From Paramyrothecium sp. XJ0827 (taxonomy: Eukaryota > Ascomycota > Sordariomycetes > Hypocreales > Stachybotryaceae), in the NCBI GenBank assembly GCA_020881915.1, contig JAJFPB010000013.1:62001-126000 (forward strand): a stretch of DNA of 64,000 bases, written 5' to 3'. Of this stretch, positions 1 to 10,096 are shown in pieces. The notes below the pieces were generated by a model that saw nothing but the letters and a program-made list of their open reading frames with translations, was not told where the DNA came from and did not search any database. The position numbers and the translations under genes were made by a program. Every line of letters starts with the position of its first letter. Positions within the stretch are counted from its first letter, which is position 1.

Positions 1-2
1 CC

Positions 3-329
3 TCTCTAACAAGACAGGCACGTATAATACAGCAATGGCTGAAGAACCAAGACTTCAAGATCATCCGATTCCAACTCCGACAAACAGGGTGGCTCAAAAG
101 AGGGTCAATATCAACGTCAGATCTAGTGTTCGCCATGGTGATCCCGCTACCCTTTGCGGATTGCGAGGTCCAATACCAGCCCGAAAAGAACAACCCCATG
201 ACGCGGAAGCCTTGCAAATGGCAAACCCCGCTCTTGATTTCACCAAATAGTGCCCTTATTCTTGCACGCGGCGAGATCAAATTTATATCAATGGATATAA
301 CGGTTGCGATCATACAGGGAGAGCAATAG
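3..329 (+). CDS. 3' end of an unrecognised gene entering from the left edge
   Basis: An open frame is already running at the window edge and stops with TAG at 327-329, about 108 codons. No start is visible, so it is the C-terminal part of a longer protein or its last exon. The translation is mixed hydrophobic and basic, with segments such as FKIIRFQLRQTGWLKRG and a hydrophobic end (ITVAIIQG). I do not recognise a family. A shorter overlapping ORF in the next frame from position 35 is less likely because it depends on an internal ATG. The stop lies about 80 bp from the convergent stop of the next gene. Confidence 0.35.
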   Translation, partial: SLTRQARIIQQWLKNQDFKIIRFQLRQTGWLKRGSISTSDLVFAMVIPLPFADCEVQYQPEKNNPMTRKPCKWQTPLLISPNSALILARGEIKFISMDITVAIIQGEQ

Positions 330-408
330 CTTTAGTCGTCAGGCGGGAAATTGAAGTAGTCATCAAATGAATACTGAGATTCTGATATCGCGTTGACGTC
401 AATGCGAT

Positions 409-2814
409 CTATGCTGGTTGCATTATCCTGCATGGCGTGTGTGGCAGTGAATGGTCGCCCCCATGAGAGAGGTCGTCAAGGTTGCAGTCGGCACCCTGAA
501 GTAAGGTCGGAGTAGATGTGCTCTCTACATGCCGGATATGCCCAGTGTCGCCAAAAAATTGAAGGAGAGCTGCAGCCGCGTCTTGAGTCCCAGATAGGCA
601 ATGACTACCCTGAAGCAGTTCATTGACGCCGGGTAGGGTTATGTCTTGAGTCGGACTTTGTGGGACGGACTGATGATCCTCTGGATGTACCACTGCGAGG
701 TGACTGACGAATGTTGAGACATGTCTTTCACTCTCTGTTGTGCCTCGATCGATGCTACATGGTGCATGCAGTATTGAAGTCGATTCAGCAACTGGTATAG
801 GCCCATCAGGTGCTGTTGCCCTCGGTTCATGAGCTATGCTTTCGTCCAGGAAGAAGCTCTCATGGGTATCGTCTGGCGAGCCAGCGATGTTCGAATGAGA
901 CGCCACTATGGGTTTGCCGTGACTGTTGTCACCGAAGCCATTGACGCTAGGAAGGGTTATGCACTGATCCTGGAAGTTCGGAAGAGACTGTCCAGAAGGC
1001 GATGTTCTGTTGTCTGACACTCCAGCAGGGGATGTATTGTCATTCCGAAATGTGTTGATATGATGATCTTCCTGATCACTGCGAGAGCTATCTCCTGATG
1101 TCGATTCGACGTAGCCGAGGGTTTTGGCCTCCTTACGGGTTGCCGAGGAGCCTAGAGAGACCTCAAGAGCCGCACTCTGTGATGGGCTTCCACATGTCTG
1201 GGGCTGTTGATCTGAGGTTGGTTTCTGTATCCTCTGTCGCTTGAGATGTGACTGGTCATAGGAAGCCGATTCATTACGACCGTGCTTGTTTCGAAAGGTT
1301 GACGGGTTTTGGGGAGCTGGCGGGGCGACGATTGGGTAGAGAGAATGCCCGCTGGGTTGGATTCGTAATTCCTCGGGGGTATCGGGGAACTGGTTGAGCC
1401 GGAGCTTTAGGGACGGCCCCTCCACAATATCAAATCTCCCGAGAGAAGTAAAACCAGCACGACTGCAGAGGGTTTTGAAACTGCTAGAAATTTAGTCGAC
1501 ATTGGTGCGGAACACGGAATCACGTACGGTTCGTATAGTCCAGCAAGCGGATGAAAAACGCAGTTGACACATGAATCAATCTGGCTGGCGCGTTTTTCTA
1601 TTGCTTGAGATATACCTTGCGCAACAAGTTCCTCCAGTCGAGGCCAATCGGATTGTAACTGTCGTTCAAAATGAGTATATCTGAGTCCAACTGAAGATGT
1701 TAGCCGTGAACTCAAGAAGCTCAGAAGGTATATCGTACTAGCCATTGTAACGAAAGCAAGCAGCCCTATCCTCCCAATCAAATAACACACATGATTCGTT
1801 ATCCTTAGAATGAGTCCTGCTCGTCGAGCAGGGTGATAGCGATATGACTGTGATATTTTACGATCCCAGTGGATGTACCAGATGCAGCTGGCACGGAGCT
1901 CCCTGATCTTGGTTACCTGCTTCGCTTCTTTGAGCATGTCTTGCGCCTCATTCCATATTATGTCGGCCTGTTTCACATAATCAGTGATGTGTTCTTTGTT
2001 TGTCTCACGAGCCTCAAAAGCCTCTGTTGGTAGTTGCAAGCTTTGCTTGTGAAAATGCAAGGCGGACGGCAAGCCTGATTTTGTGATGCGTTCAATAATT
2101 TTCTGAGCAACAGTAGACAACCGATCATGACTCTGTTCATTGGCGTTGTGCTCTGTATTGTCCTCGGTATTTTCTTCGGTATTGTCCTCGGTGTTGTTCT
2201 CGGCATCGTCCTCGCTATCGTCCTCGGCATTGTAGTGTGCCTCACCGCCATACTCTTGTTCACCGTCATCTCCTGGATCGTCGCCCTCGTCATTCTCGTT
2301 GTCTTCGGGGTCGCCAACTCGGCTCTCTTCTTGGACAGTCGCTCGGAGAGCAGAGCGTTCCGTTGACCCTTGGCTAGAATTCGAATCGGGTAGATGAAAA
2401 TCTGGCAGAGCACTCGAAATGCTCAAGAATTCTTCCAAAGCTCTCGAGTTACAGGTAGTTCCTGTTGATTTCGATGTTTTTATAGGACTAGAACATGTCA
2501 ACGCAGAGTTGAGATAGGGTTTCATAAACATACCGTGCTTTTCCAACCCATGTCCCAGCTTTAAAGATTTGATGTCGAATATCGTAATCCACTGTAGATT
2601 TAGAGCAGCATGGAGTATTGACAAGAGAGGTGAAGAGAACCCTCTCATCTAGATCCTCGACGTGATGCTCCCAACAGCGGAGCTGGGCAACAAGCCAGTG
2701 TCTCTTGACAGGAAAGAGGGTGACAATATGTACGCTAGATTCATCGCGAAAGATCTCATGCCTGGTGACTTGATTCGCGAGTATTCCAGTAAGGTATTCA
2801 TCCAGATTTGCCAT
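409..2814 (-). CDS. Hypothetical 771-aa protein, three exons, acidic repeat and hydrophobic segment
   Basis: The gene is complement(join(409..1483,1528..2487,2534..2814)). Both introns are short and canonical on the minus strand: intron 1 at 2488-2533 (GTATGT...CTAG, 46 nt) and intron 2 at 1484-1527 (GTACGT...CTAG, 44 nt, CGACTAA branch-like site). Splicing joins three separate open frames without a stop, giving 771 codons plus stop. The chosen ATG at 2814 is the only one before an upstream in-frame TAA. The N-terminus (about residues 1-95) is ordered and aromatic-rich. It is followed by a Ser/Thr-rich stretch and a very acidic Asn-Thr-Glu-Asp repeat around residues 140-190. A hydrophobic stretch around residues 315-345 (CYLIGRIGLLAFVTMAS) could be a membrane segment. 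The C-terminal 350 residues are low-complexity Ser/Pro/His-rich. I recognise no domain, so no function is assigned. The exon structure is well supported; whether the gene is expressed is not shown. Confidence 0.7.
2151..2236. repeat. 12-nt-type minisatellite inside the acidic coding repeat
   Basis: Near-identical units related to TCCTCGGTATTG are tandemly repeated here. Read on the minus strand they encode the Asn-Thr-Glu-Asp repeat of the 771-aa protein. Variation between units changes N/H and D/E/N only, so the acidic, polar character is kept. The plus-strand reading gives a hydrophobic Ile/Leu/Val ORF that is an antisense artefact. Confidence 0.75.
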
Positions 2815-2901
2815 ACTGCGTCGAAAGGAGTTTTTGATAAGGTCAACGTCAAGAGCTGGGGTGTCTGTGGAAATGAGTTGTATTTAGCGCCGAGGGGTAT
2901 A

Positions 2902-2924
2902 TGTAACACGTTAAACGTGTTGCA
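2902..2924. repeat. 23-bp near-perfect palindrome upstream of the 771-aa gene
   Basis: Two 11-bp arms, TGTAACACGTT and AACGTGTTGCA, flank a single A with one mismatch between arms. It lies about 90 bp upstream of the start codon of the minus-strand gene, so it could be a binding site for a dimeric regulator. A transposon footprint is the alternative. Function is inference only. Confidence 0.35.
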
Positions 2925-3394
2925 TCAACGCCCCCTGCTCGGCAAAGCTTCGCCACCACCACCAGCCCCGCCCAGTAATCCACTTGGTCATTTAATTCGC
3001 AATCGTGTTAGCCCCGGCAGTTCCGCTAGAGGGGGGACAGGATGATACAGGACGCATTGACGAAAGCCGCCGAGCAAGCTGAGCAATAGACCAAGCGATA
3101 ACGTAGGCGTTACTTGCTGTTGTTCCCTGTTTGTTCATGAGGTGATTATCTCAGCCTTTCCAGGCCATACCTGGTTCCCTCTAAGAAAAGATGGGCTACA
3201 TATATGCCCGTCCCCAATCCCAAATCTGCACATCTGCCTTGCATCTGGTTGCCTTCCTGCACCTTCCCCAGCCGCTTCTCCCTGGTTCGCAGCCTTCTCG
3301 TTAGTTGCCTCAACCATTCCCTGGCCGCCTTATCCATACTGTCGGTTTTTCTTCCTGCCACTGCCTTATTCATTCACTAGCAATTCCGTCCATA

Positions 3395-4115
3395 ATGGAG
3401 CCAATCTCCCAAATTTGGGTAGCGGCCACTGCCCTTTTTCTTATTATTCTCGTCCTTCAGTTTTTCTATCTCCGTTGGGTTGTGGAGATCCCGTGGAGTA
3501 GCCTTCACAAGATCTTTGAGATCGACCTACAACAACCACATCTACACCTGCTCTGCTTTTTTTTGTTCTATTCTATTGCTGGGATTTCCCTCCTGACCGC
3601 AGCTATTGTGATTCTGAGAACAAAGGATGATTACCACACTGCGCTTATATGCACAATATTCTCTCTTTTCATTACCCTGGGCTCTCCCATAGTGTTTCTG
3701 GTACGTCTGAAGGGGAATATCTGGGGACTAGACTAACAATTTACAGGTGGAATGGGTCTTGAAACGAAGGAGAGCGATACAAACAGACGACGATCTCCTT
3801 ACTTCTCTTGATGCGCCAGATGACCCTGAGCGCGCCAGGCCAGTTGCCTTATCCTCTAAGCCAGATTGTGGATTTGGTTCAACGAGCCTGGCATCTACAA
3901 ACTCGAAAGTCAGCTATACCTCGACAACTGCGCTGGCCACGGACTATTCAGACTCGACGCCTCCAAATTCCCCTCAGGTGGACTGTGCCTCACCGACAGC
4001 AGGTAATCCATGGTGGATCACAAAAGAACCGTCGACAGATTCTGGGTTTGCTACACTGGATGACAACACAAAAGAGACAATTCCCGTGGCGGGATGGCTT
4101 AAGGGTTGGTTTTGA
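3395..4115 (+). CDS. Hypothetical 224-aa membrane protein, two exons
   Basis: The gene is join(3395..3700,3747..4115). The intron at 3701-3746 (46 nt) has GTACGT donor, a GACTAAC branch site and a TTTACAG acceptor, and joins two frames in phase 0. The first exon encodes three hydrophobic segments, near residues 7-25 (AATALFLIILVLQFFYL), 45-68 and 75-100, typical of a small integral membrane protein. The second exon encodes a hydrophilic, acidic Ser/Thr/Pro-rich tail of about 120 residues ending in GWLKGWF. An ATG at 3305 is in frame upstream, but the ATG at 3395 (context CATAATGG) gives a start directly before the first membrane segment and is preferred. No family recognised. A pyrimidine-rich stretch precedes the start. 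Confidence 0.65.
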
Positions 4116-4439
4116 ATGGGCAGGCTTAGTACCAAACTGAAGGCGTCAGTTTCGCAGATTGTATTATATCCAATTCTAGCAGTGTTGTTGATTCTTGGAA
4201 TAACATTGATAGCTCGTCATTCAGGGATGTTCAGTGAACTGGTTCCGCCGGGGGAATGGAAAATCTGTCTACCTGTATCCTGACTAGAACATACAGCCCT
4301 GGTTTGAGCCCTGGTTTGTCCCGGATGACGCACCTGCAGCCGCTTTTATAAGTACACCACGGTGCCGCGCTTTCCGTAGCTTGAGAAAGCTGACTTCTTT
4401 TCCTGGCCACGAAACGTGCCTTGCCCTGATCTCCGCCCC

Positions 4440-4825
4440 GGAAAGACGAAGAAATTGGCTGATGCAGATCCTTGCCAGCTTCACCACGGAACACATGCTG
4501 CGCGTTCACTTGCCGGGTATGGGTGAGTTCTGCTGAGGCTGACGGGCGAAACCGGTTTCTCGCTTGAGGTGTCGATGACGCGGTCTGTGATACGAAAATC
4601 GTGTGTCATATTGCTATAGATACACCTTGGCAACGCGTTTTCTCGGGGGTTTCCCCTGTTCACAGCCTCGAACCGCATGTTGGCCTTCCTTCCGCTCCGC
4701 TCTACGCCTTCCTCGGTCTCGTTTTTGGCATTCTCTCGGCTCGGGGAAGATGAACCAATCGGCTGATGCAGACCCTTGCCAGCTTCGCCACGGAACACAT
4801 ACTGAGCGTTTGCTTGCCTCATGGG
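4440..4825. repeat. Degenerate direct duplication of about 70 bp
   Basis: The segment around 4450-4520 (TGGCTGATGCAGATCCTTGC) recurs around 4755-4825 (CGGCTGATGCAGACCCTTGC), each followed by CCAGCTTCxCCACGGAACACAT. Minus-strand readings of both copies share the peptide VFRGEAGK. No intact gene spans them. The stretch 4116-5030 otherwise holds no convincing coding region and is best read as intergenic or relic sequence. Confidence 0.5.
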
Positions 4826-5030
4826 GAAGGAGATACAGAGCTCGCCCCGGCGAAGACTGTTTGCTGACCCCTATTCGTACCCGCACGTAAAACGCCATCT
4901 TACTTGGATTCAAATACACCTGCGCGGCCACAAGTCCAATCTTCAATAGCCATACCCAATACAACAACCGGAAGCCAACGTATTGCTCCTTGTCCGTCAT
5001 ATTTTGGTATTCAGCTAACTGATTGGGTAG

Positions 5031-6438
5031 ATGCCGCTCCTACAGCCTCCACAGTCCTTAAAGCGAAACGCAGACGACCAGTTACGAAAGCATGATCACA
5101 CAAAACGACCCTTGAGGCTCAACCAGCAGCTGATGGAGGAACGGCTGTCACTCACCCAGGAGATCATGGTATGTCTACATAATCCGCCAATCGGTAAAAC
5201 TGACCATGGCGCAGCAATCAAAAACTGGGGTACTGGATAAGTTTCTAGCTCTCTGCCAGTACATCAGCATGATTTTTCTGGGCGATCCCAGTAGTTTGGC
5301 AGCCAAAACGGTCCTGGAGCGAGACTCGGATGAGTGGCTCTCGCATATCTCGAGGTTTGACAGCAGCGAGACGGACGAAACATCACTACTTCGCTGTGCT
5401 TTAGAGTTTGCTGGCGGAAGGGCAGATGCTCGGCAGAGACAAGTTTCCCAAAAACGGTCGGCAAACGACAACCTCCGAACGTTTGCTACGATTCTCGGAA
5501 TAGAGGCGGAGCATCCATGTTCACCCAGCACGGTCGATGAAGACCGTATAAGGAATGCTCTCCTGCAGTCCGAGAGTCGCACAATTAACAAGAATATCTG
5601 GAGGAATCCAGATATTATGACAAAAGAAAGGATCAGCCGATTCGTTCCAATTATATTCTTGGAGCCTGCATTGCCGGCCGTTGTTGTTGATAACCTCGAC
5701 TGGGGGACATTAAAGTCATTTCAGGCAATGAGGTAAGAAACACAACCTAGTGTCAGTGTTGATCAAGCCATTTTGACGCAGTGCAGATATCTATTCTATA
5801 GGAGCTTACCAGATGCCCGGTCCGAGATCAAGAACGACATGTATCTATTTGTTTGCTTTTGCGCAAACTTGGTAATAGTTCCACCAGCCTTTCGACAATG
5901 GGTCACGTCTACAGATGGCCGCGAATTCCGGCAACTTACGATCGCACGAATTCTAGAGAACCTGAAGAAAGAGGAGGTGGCCTTAAGAGTGGCGGCAGTC
6001 ATTTCACTTGAGAGGCTTGCGCCTTGTCTTCCTGACGAAGTCTGCTCGCCGGTCAAAGGAACCTTCCTTCAAGACTATGTGGATGGGGCGCAAGAATCTC
6101 GGCGAACGACCTGGATTCACATGGGTCGATCGATTAGCCGTGTTCTAAATTGTCACGTAGCTGCAAGGAGTCTCCTTGATCAAGCTGCTGAATCAGGACA
6201 CGGAAATCCATCTGATGAACTGTCCGATCTATACTGGAAGTACGTGCTCATCGAAGAACTCGATCCATTGGAGGCCTTTAACCGAACAGAACGCACCAGG
6301 AATAAAAAACTACAGCTTCATTCCTGTGGGAGCCCGGAACTGAAGATCGTTGAATGGGTTGAGGTCAGGATAGAGGAGAACGTTGATGATGTGGCCACAG
6401 AGTGTCCAACAACCAAGTTACTTGACTTGGTTGGTTGA
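5031..6438 (+). pseudogene. 5' part of a host gene disrupted by the hAT-2 insertion
   Basis: The surviving part is join(5031..5168,5215..5732,5802..6397) followed by transposon sequence. Introns are 5169-5214 (GTATGT...GCAG, 46 nt) and 5733-5801 (GTAAGA...TATAG, 69 nt), both preserving frame. The frame now runs 14 codons into the transposon and stops at 6438. The duplicated 8-bp target TGTGGCCA at 6390-6397 and 12,613-12,620 shows that the original frame continued at 12,621 to a stop at 12,856, for about 495 residues. The protein is helical and Leu-rich, with a basic start (LKRNADDQLRKHDHTKRPLR) that could bind nucleic acid. No family is recognised. The start is uncertain because an upstream exon could exist. 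The disrupted gene would give a protein lacking its last 79 residues. Confidence 0.7.
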
Positions 6439-6648
6439 GGTTGCTTGATTACGTAACAAGCAACCACGAGTAAGGACTCCTCCGACCAACCAAAAGCAAG
6501 CCTTTTTGGCGTACTCGAGTCAACTTCAAGTTACTCGACCAAATTACCGAATCGGGTAAGCTGCCAAGGGTGTCTAACCTTAAGAGGGCAAGCTATAAAC
6601 AGCGGCGCACCCTGATTGGCCCATTCTTTGATTGAAATGAGTGCACCC

Positions 6649-9600
6649 CAGTGAAGTAAATAGTGTGGCCGTAAATAAGACAATATCATATTCAATATCG
6701 TATTGCCTGCACGGTATAAAAATACCGTGCAGTGCAAGCAACACCGGAAACCGTGCAATACAGTGCATGGTCGTTCAAATATCGTATAAATATGATATCA
6801 AATATAGTGCAAGTACTATGTAATACGAGTAGTACGAGGATTCTCCCCATATATGAAGCATTATGAAGATCCCAATTTACAGGACTTTTTACTAACGAAG
6901 TGTAACCTGGTTGATCTGCACTCGGTTGATTGCCGATAGTAATAACGCCACCAAATAAAGGCCTCGTCACAAACTCCTGAGTGTTTGAGTGAGTATGTAA
7001 CAAGCTCGCCAGCTCTCCGAGAGCTTTCAGTTCTTCTTTTCTTCAATGCAATCAATTTGTTGGTTTCCAAGCATGCTTCTGGACGAATAAGGCCTATGCC
7101 CCTGACATGAAGCGTGTCAGCTCCTGAACTTTTCCCTACTTCCTCAACAAGTCTTATCCTACGAAATAATGGCTTCTCAGCGCTCAGGCATTAGCGCTTC
7201 CTTCACGGCTACATCATCCCAGACTTCCCTAGCCCCTGGTTCGTCGGTTATCAGCGACAACGGAGATTCTGATGTCGGAGAGACATCTATTTCGCCGTTG
7301 TTAACCTCTCAATTTAAGAAGAAGAAGCGTACGTCGAAGATATGGGATCATACGCCCTTCGGAAGGAATCAGATCGTCCGTAATACGGAAGGTCAGATTA
7401 TATGGCGTTGCAAGTACTGTAAAGGGAAGCCTGCCGAATATCTCGAAAATGGAGGCACGGCACACATCTACAAGCACCTTAAATCTCACACTACTCTCGA
7501 TATATTAACGCCATGAAGAAAGGGCTGCTAAAACAAGGAATCACCTTGAGGAAGCCTTCTCACGGATGTCTCAGAACACGAATCCCCTCAAACGCCGTCG
7601 ACACGATGACGAAACGACAGATCTTGACGCTGATAAGTTTGAGCAACTGTATGTAGAGTGGATTGCAGACTGCGGGATTGCACTTCGTATAGCAACAAGA
7701 GAAAGCTTTCGAGCGTAAGTGCTCTAATACACTTAATATTAATGGTTCATATACTAATCTTATGCCCTTTTAGCTTGCTCAAATTCCTCAATCCTGGAGT
7801 CCTCTCGATTTTACCTACATCACATCAAACGATTCGCGAGTGGGTGATGCGAACGTTTGAGACGCAAAAGCGACGTATACGACAAGTTCTCCAATCAGCT
7901 ATCTCGAGAATACACTTCACCGTCGATATATGGTCCTCTCCAAATAAGCTTGGTATCCTTGGTATTGTTGCACACTTCATTGATAGCAACGGCGAGCTGG
8001 TTTCATATTGTCGCTTTACGAGAGGTACACGGCAAGCATTCAGGAGAGAATCAGGCCCATATTGTGATGAATGTCGTCGAGGACTACGGAATTGTCACCC
8101 AGATTGGATACTTTGTTTCAGACAATGCAGACTCGAATGATACGTTGATGAATTCTCTACAGAAATGCATGCCTCTATCAACTTATTGAGAGAATAATAC
8201 TAATGATTAATAGTGTTGAACGAGAGGCACAATATCATATACGACGCGAAACATCACCGCCTTCGTTGTAACGGTCATACCATCAATCTAGCGGCTCATG
8301 CGTTTATGTTCCCAAAAACCGCACCCGACGAAGCCCCTACGAAAAACCAGGTTAAAAAGGACACTACGAGCGAATATATCAAGCCTTCAGACGCTGATAT
8401 ATTGAAGTGGAGGAAGGCTGGTCCTCTTGGCAAGCTCCACAACATCGTTGTCTTTATCCGATGTAGTCCACAACGGATACAGAGGTTTAAGGAGATCAGT
8501 GAGAAAAAGGGTCTCTTCTTCGTGACAACGATACAAGATGGAACTCAAAGTACTACATGATTGAGAGAGCCATTGAGCTCGCAGATCAAATTGATTACTA
8601 TTGCTCAAAGGAGAAGGACCTTAAGCTTGATTCGCGTATGCTATATATCCAATTGAGAGGACAACACTAATAGTTTCTAGTTTCCGAACAAGACTGGGCT
8701 GAGCTGAAAAAAAATTTGCAACTTCCTCAAGTCATTCACCGATGCCACCAAGGCTGCAGAAGGTCACGCGCATACAATCGATCGAACGCTACCCATAATG
8801 GACTTCCTGCTTAGCGAATTTGAGGCTGCACGAATCGAGTACGCAGATGACGCTTTTATGACGCCTTGTATTGATGCTGGATGGGCGAAACTCGACGCAT
8901 ATTACACTCTTACAGAGCGGTCACCTGCTTATGTTGCAGCTATTGTCCTCAGCCCTCATCGAAAGTGGCACTACTTTGACACCGCCTGGGAGGAACATCC
9001 TGAGTGGATTGAGAGCAATAAGACTGCCGTAGAAGATCTCTGGAAGTCTCGTTACGCACCAGTCGCCAAGTCAGCGGAGTCGTCGACCCAGTCCTTGGTT
9101 GAAAAGCCACTAGTGAAGAACTCGTTTCTTGCATGGGAAGACGAACATGAGGATCCCGAGCTTCCTACCCTATTTGACGAGTATCAGAACTATATATCAG
9201 CCCCAAGAATCAAAGTCAAGGATGTACGAAGGTGGTGGCTTGAGGATACACAACAAACGCTCTATCCAAACCTTTCCAAAATGGCGCTCGATCTTTTGTC
9301 AATTCCTGCGATGTCTGCTGAGCCAGAACGTCTCTTCTCTGATACAAAAATCACCCTCCAAGATCGCAGGAACAGGTTAGGGATTGATATAATTGAGGCA
9401 ATTGAGTGCATAAAGTCCTGGTCGAAGACTCACAAATTGGCTTGGGTTGACGACGTTGAGCTTGTCTTGGATACAGCTATCATTGGAGAAGAGGAACAGC
9501 AGGGGTCTTCTAACATTATACCTGATATTACGAGCAATAGATAGTATGCAAACAATTCAAACTCATAATGCTCGAATCTGTGAAGTTTTCTTTTGACCTC

Positions 9601-10008
9601 TAGATCTACCTACTTCATTCTCACACCTAAGCAATAGGAGTGACGTTAAATTAGTCAATTATGTAGCTTAAGTAAACCCTTAACATACGCGAGCGAGGTC
9701 TAGGAAAACGTTTTCCCGAGCGTTCTCGCTATCTGGCAATAGTATAATCTTATATGTTGGCTGTGAATGGCTTCATCTTGTTAGGGTCCGTGAGACTATC
9801 TTGAGCCTCAACCTTACTCAATTTGGTTAGTTTTATGCTTAGGCCATGCGGCTCTTCGCACGCCGTGCGATATGATATTACGATACGATATTGCTTAAAT
9901 ATAGTGGAATACCGTATACCGTGCAGTGCACCGAATTCCTAAACAATCCAGTGCAGTGTGGCGTTGAAAAAATATCGTATACCGTATTTTGCACTATTTA
10001 CTTCACTG
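6649..10008 (+). mobile_element. hAT transposon hAT-1, copy 1, nested in hAT-2
   Basis: The terminal inverted repeats are CAGTGAAGTAAATAGTG at 6649 and its complement CACTATTTACTTCACTG ending at 10,008. The flanking 8 bp are GTGCACCC (6641-6648) and GTGCTCCC (10,009-10,016), seven of eight identical, fitting a hAT target duplication with one later mutation. Length is 3,360 bp. A 26-bp hairpin lies at 6707-6732, and subterminal motifs such as CCGTGCAGTGCA recur near the right end. A second, 5'-only copy lies at 31,234-32,698 and is almost identical, so the family moved recently although both copies encode broken transposase. Confidence 0.9.
7169..9544 (+). pseudogene. Broken hAT-1 transposase, copy 1
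   Basis: The frame starts at 7169 (MASQRSGISASF). It encodes a BED-type zinc finger (WRCKYCKGK...HIYKHLKSH, near residues 80-110). A 59-nt intron at 7715-7773 (GTAAGT...TTTAG) follows. Compared with copy 2, two bases are missing near 7514 (ACGCCATG against ACGCCTAATG), shifting the frame. A further two-base loss lies near 8012 in the ATATTGTCGC stretch. Later pieces continue the hAT fold: a Cys-Asn-Gly-His block near 8260, a C-terminal exon at 8798-9544, and the hAT dimerisation block (YPNLSKMALDLLSIPAMSAE) around 9262-9320. Two more introns are likely, one ending near 8212 and one near 8636-8680 (GTATGC...CTAATAG). This copy cannot make a full transposase. Confidence 0.85.
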
Positions 10009-10096
10009 GTGCTCCCTGAAGGATCTCCTTTTCTTTCTCAAACTTTCCGCAAAGCCAAGGTTGTAGATTTGGCCTAGTGATGCTACCATCTTAAAT

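Noticed and set aside
2127..2366. Hydrophobic plus-strand ORF (Ile/Leu/Val repeats) that looks like a membrane protein
   Set aside because: It is the antisense reading of the acidic minisatellite in the three-exon minus-strand gene, which has better splice and frame support.
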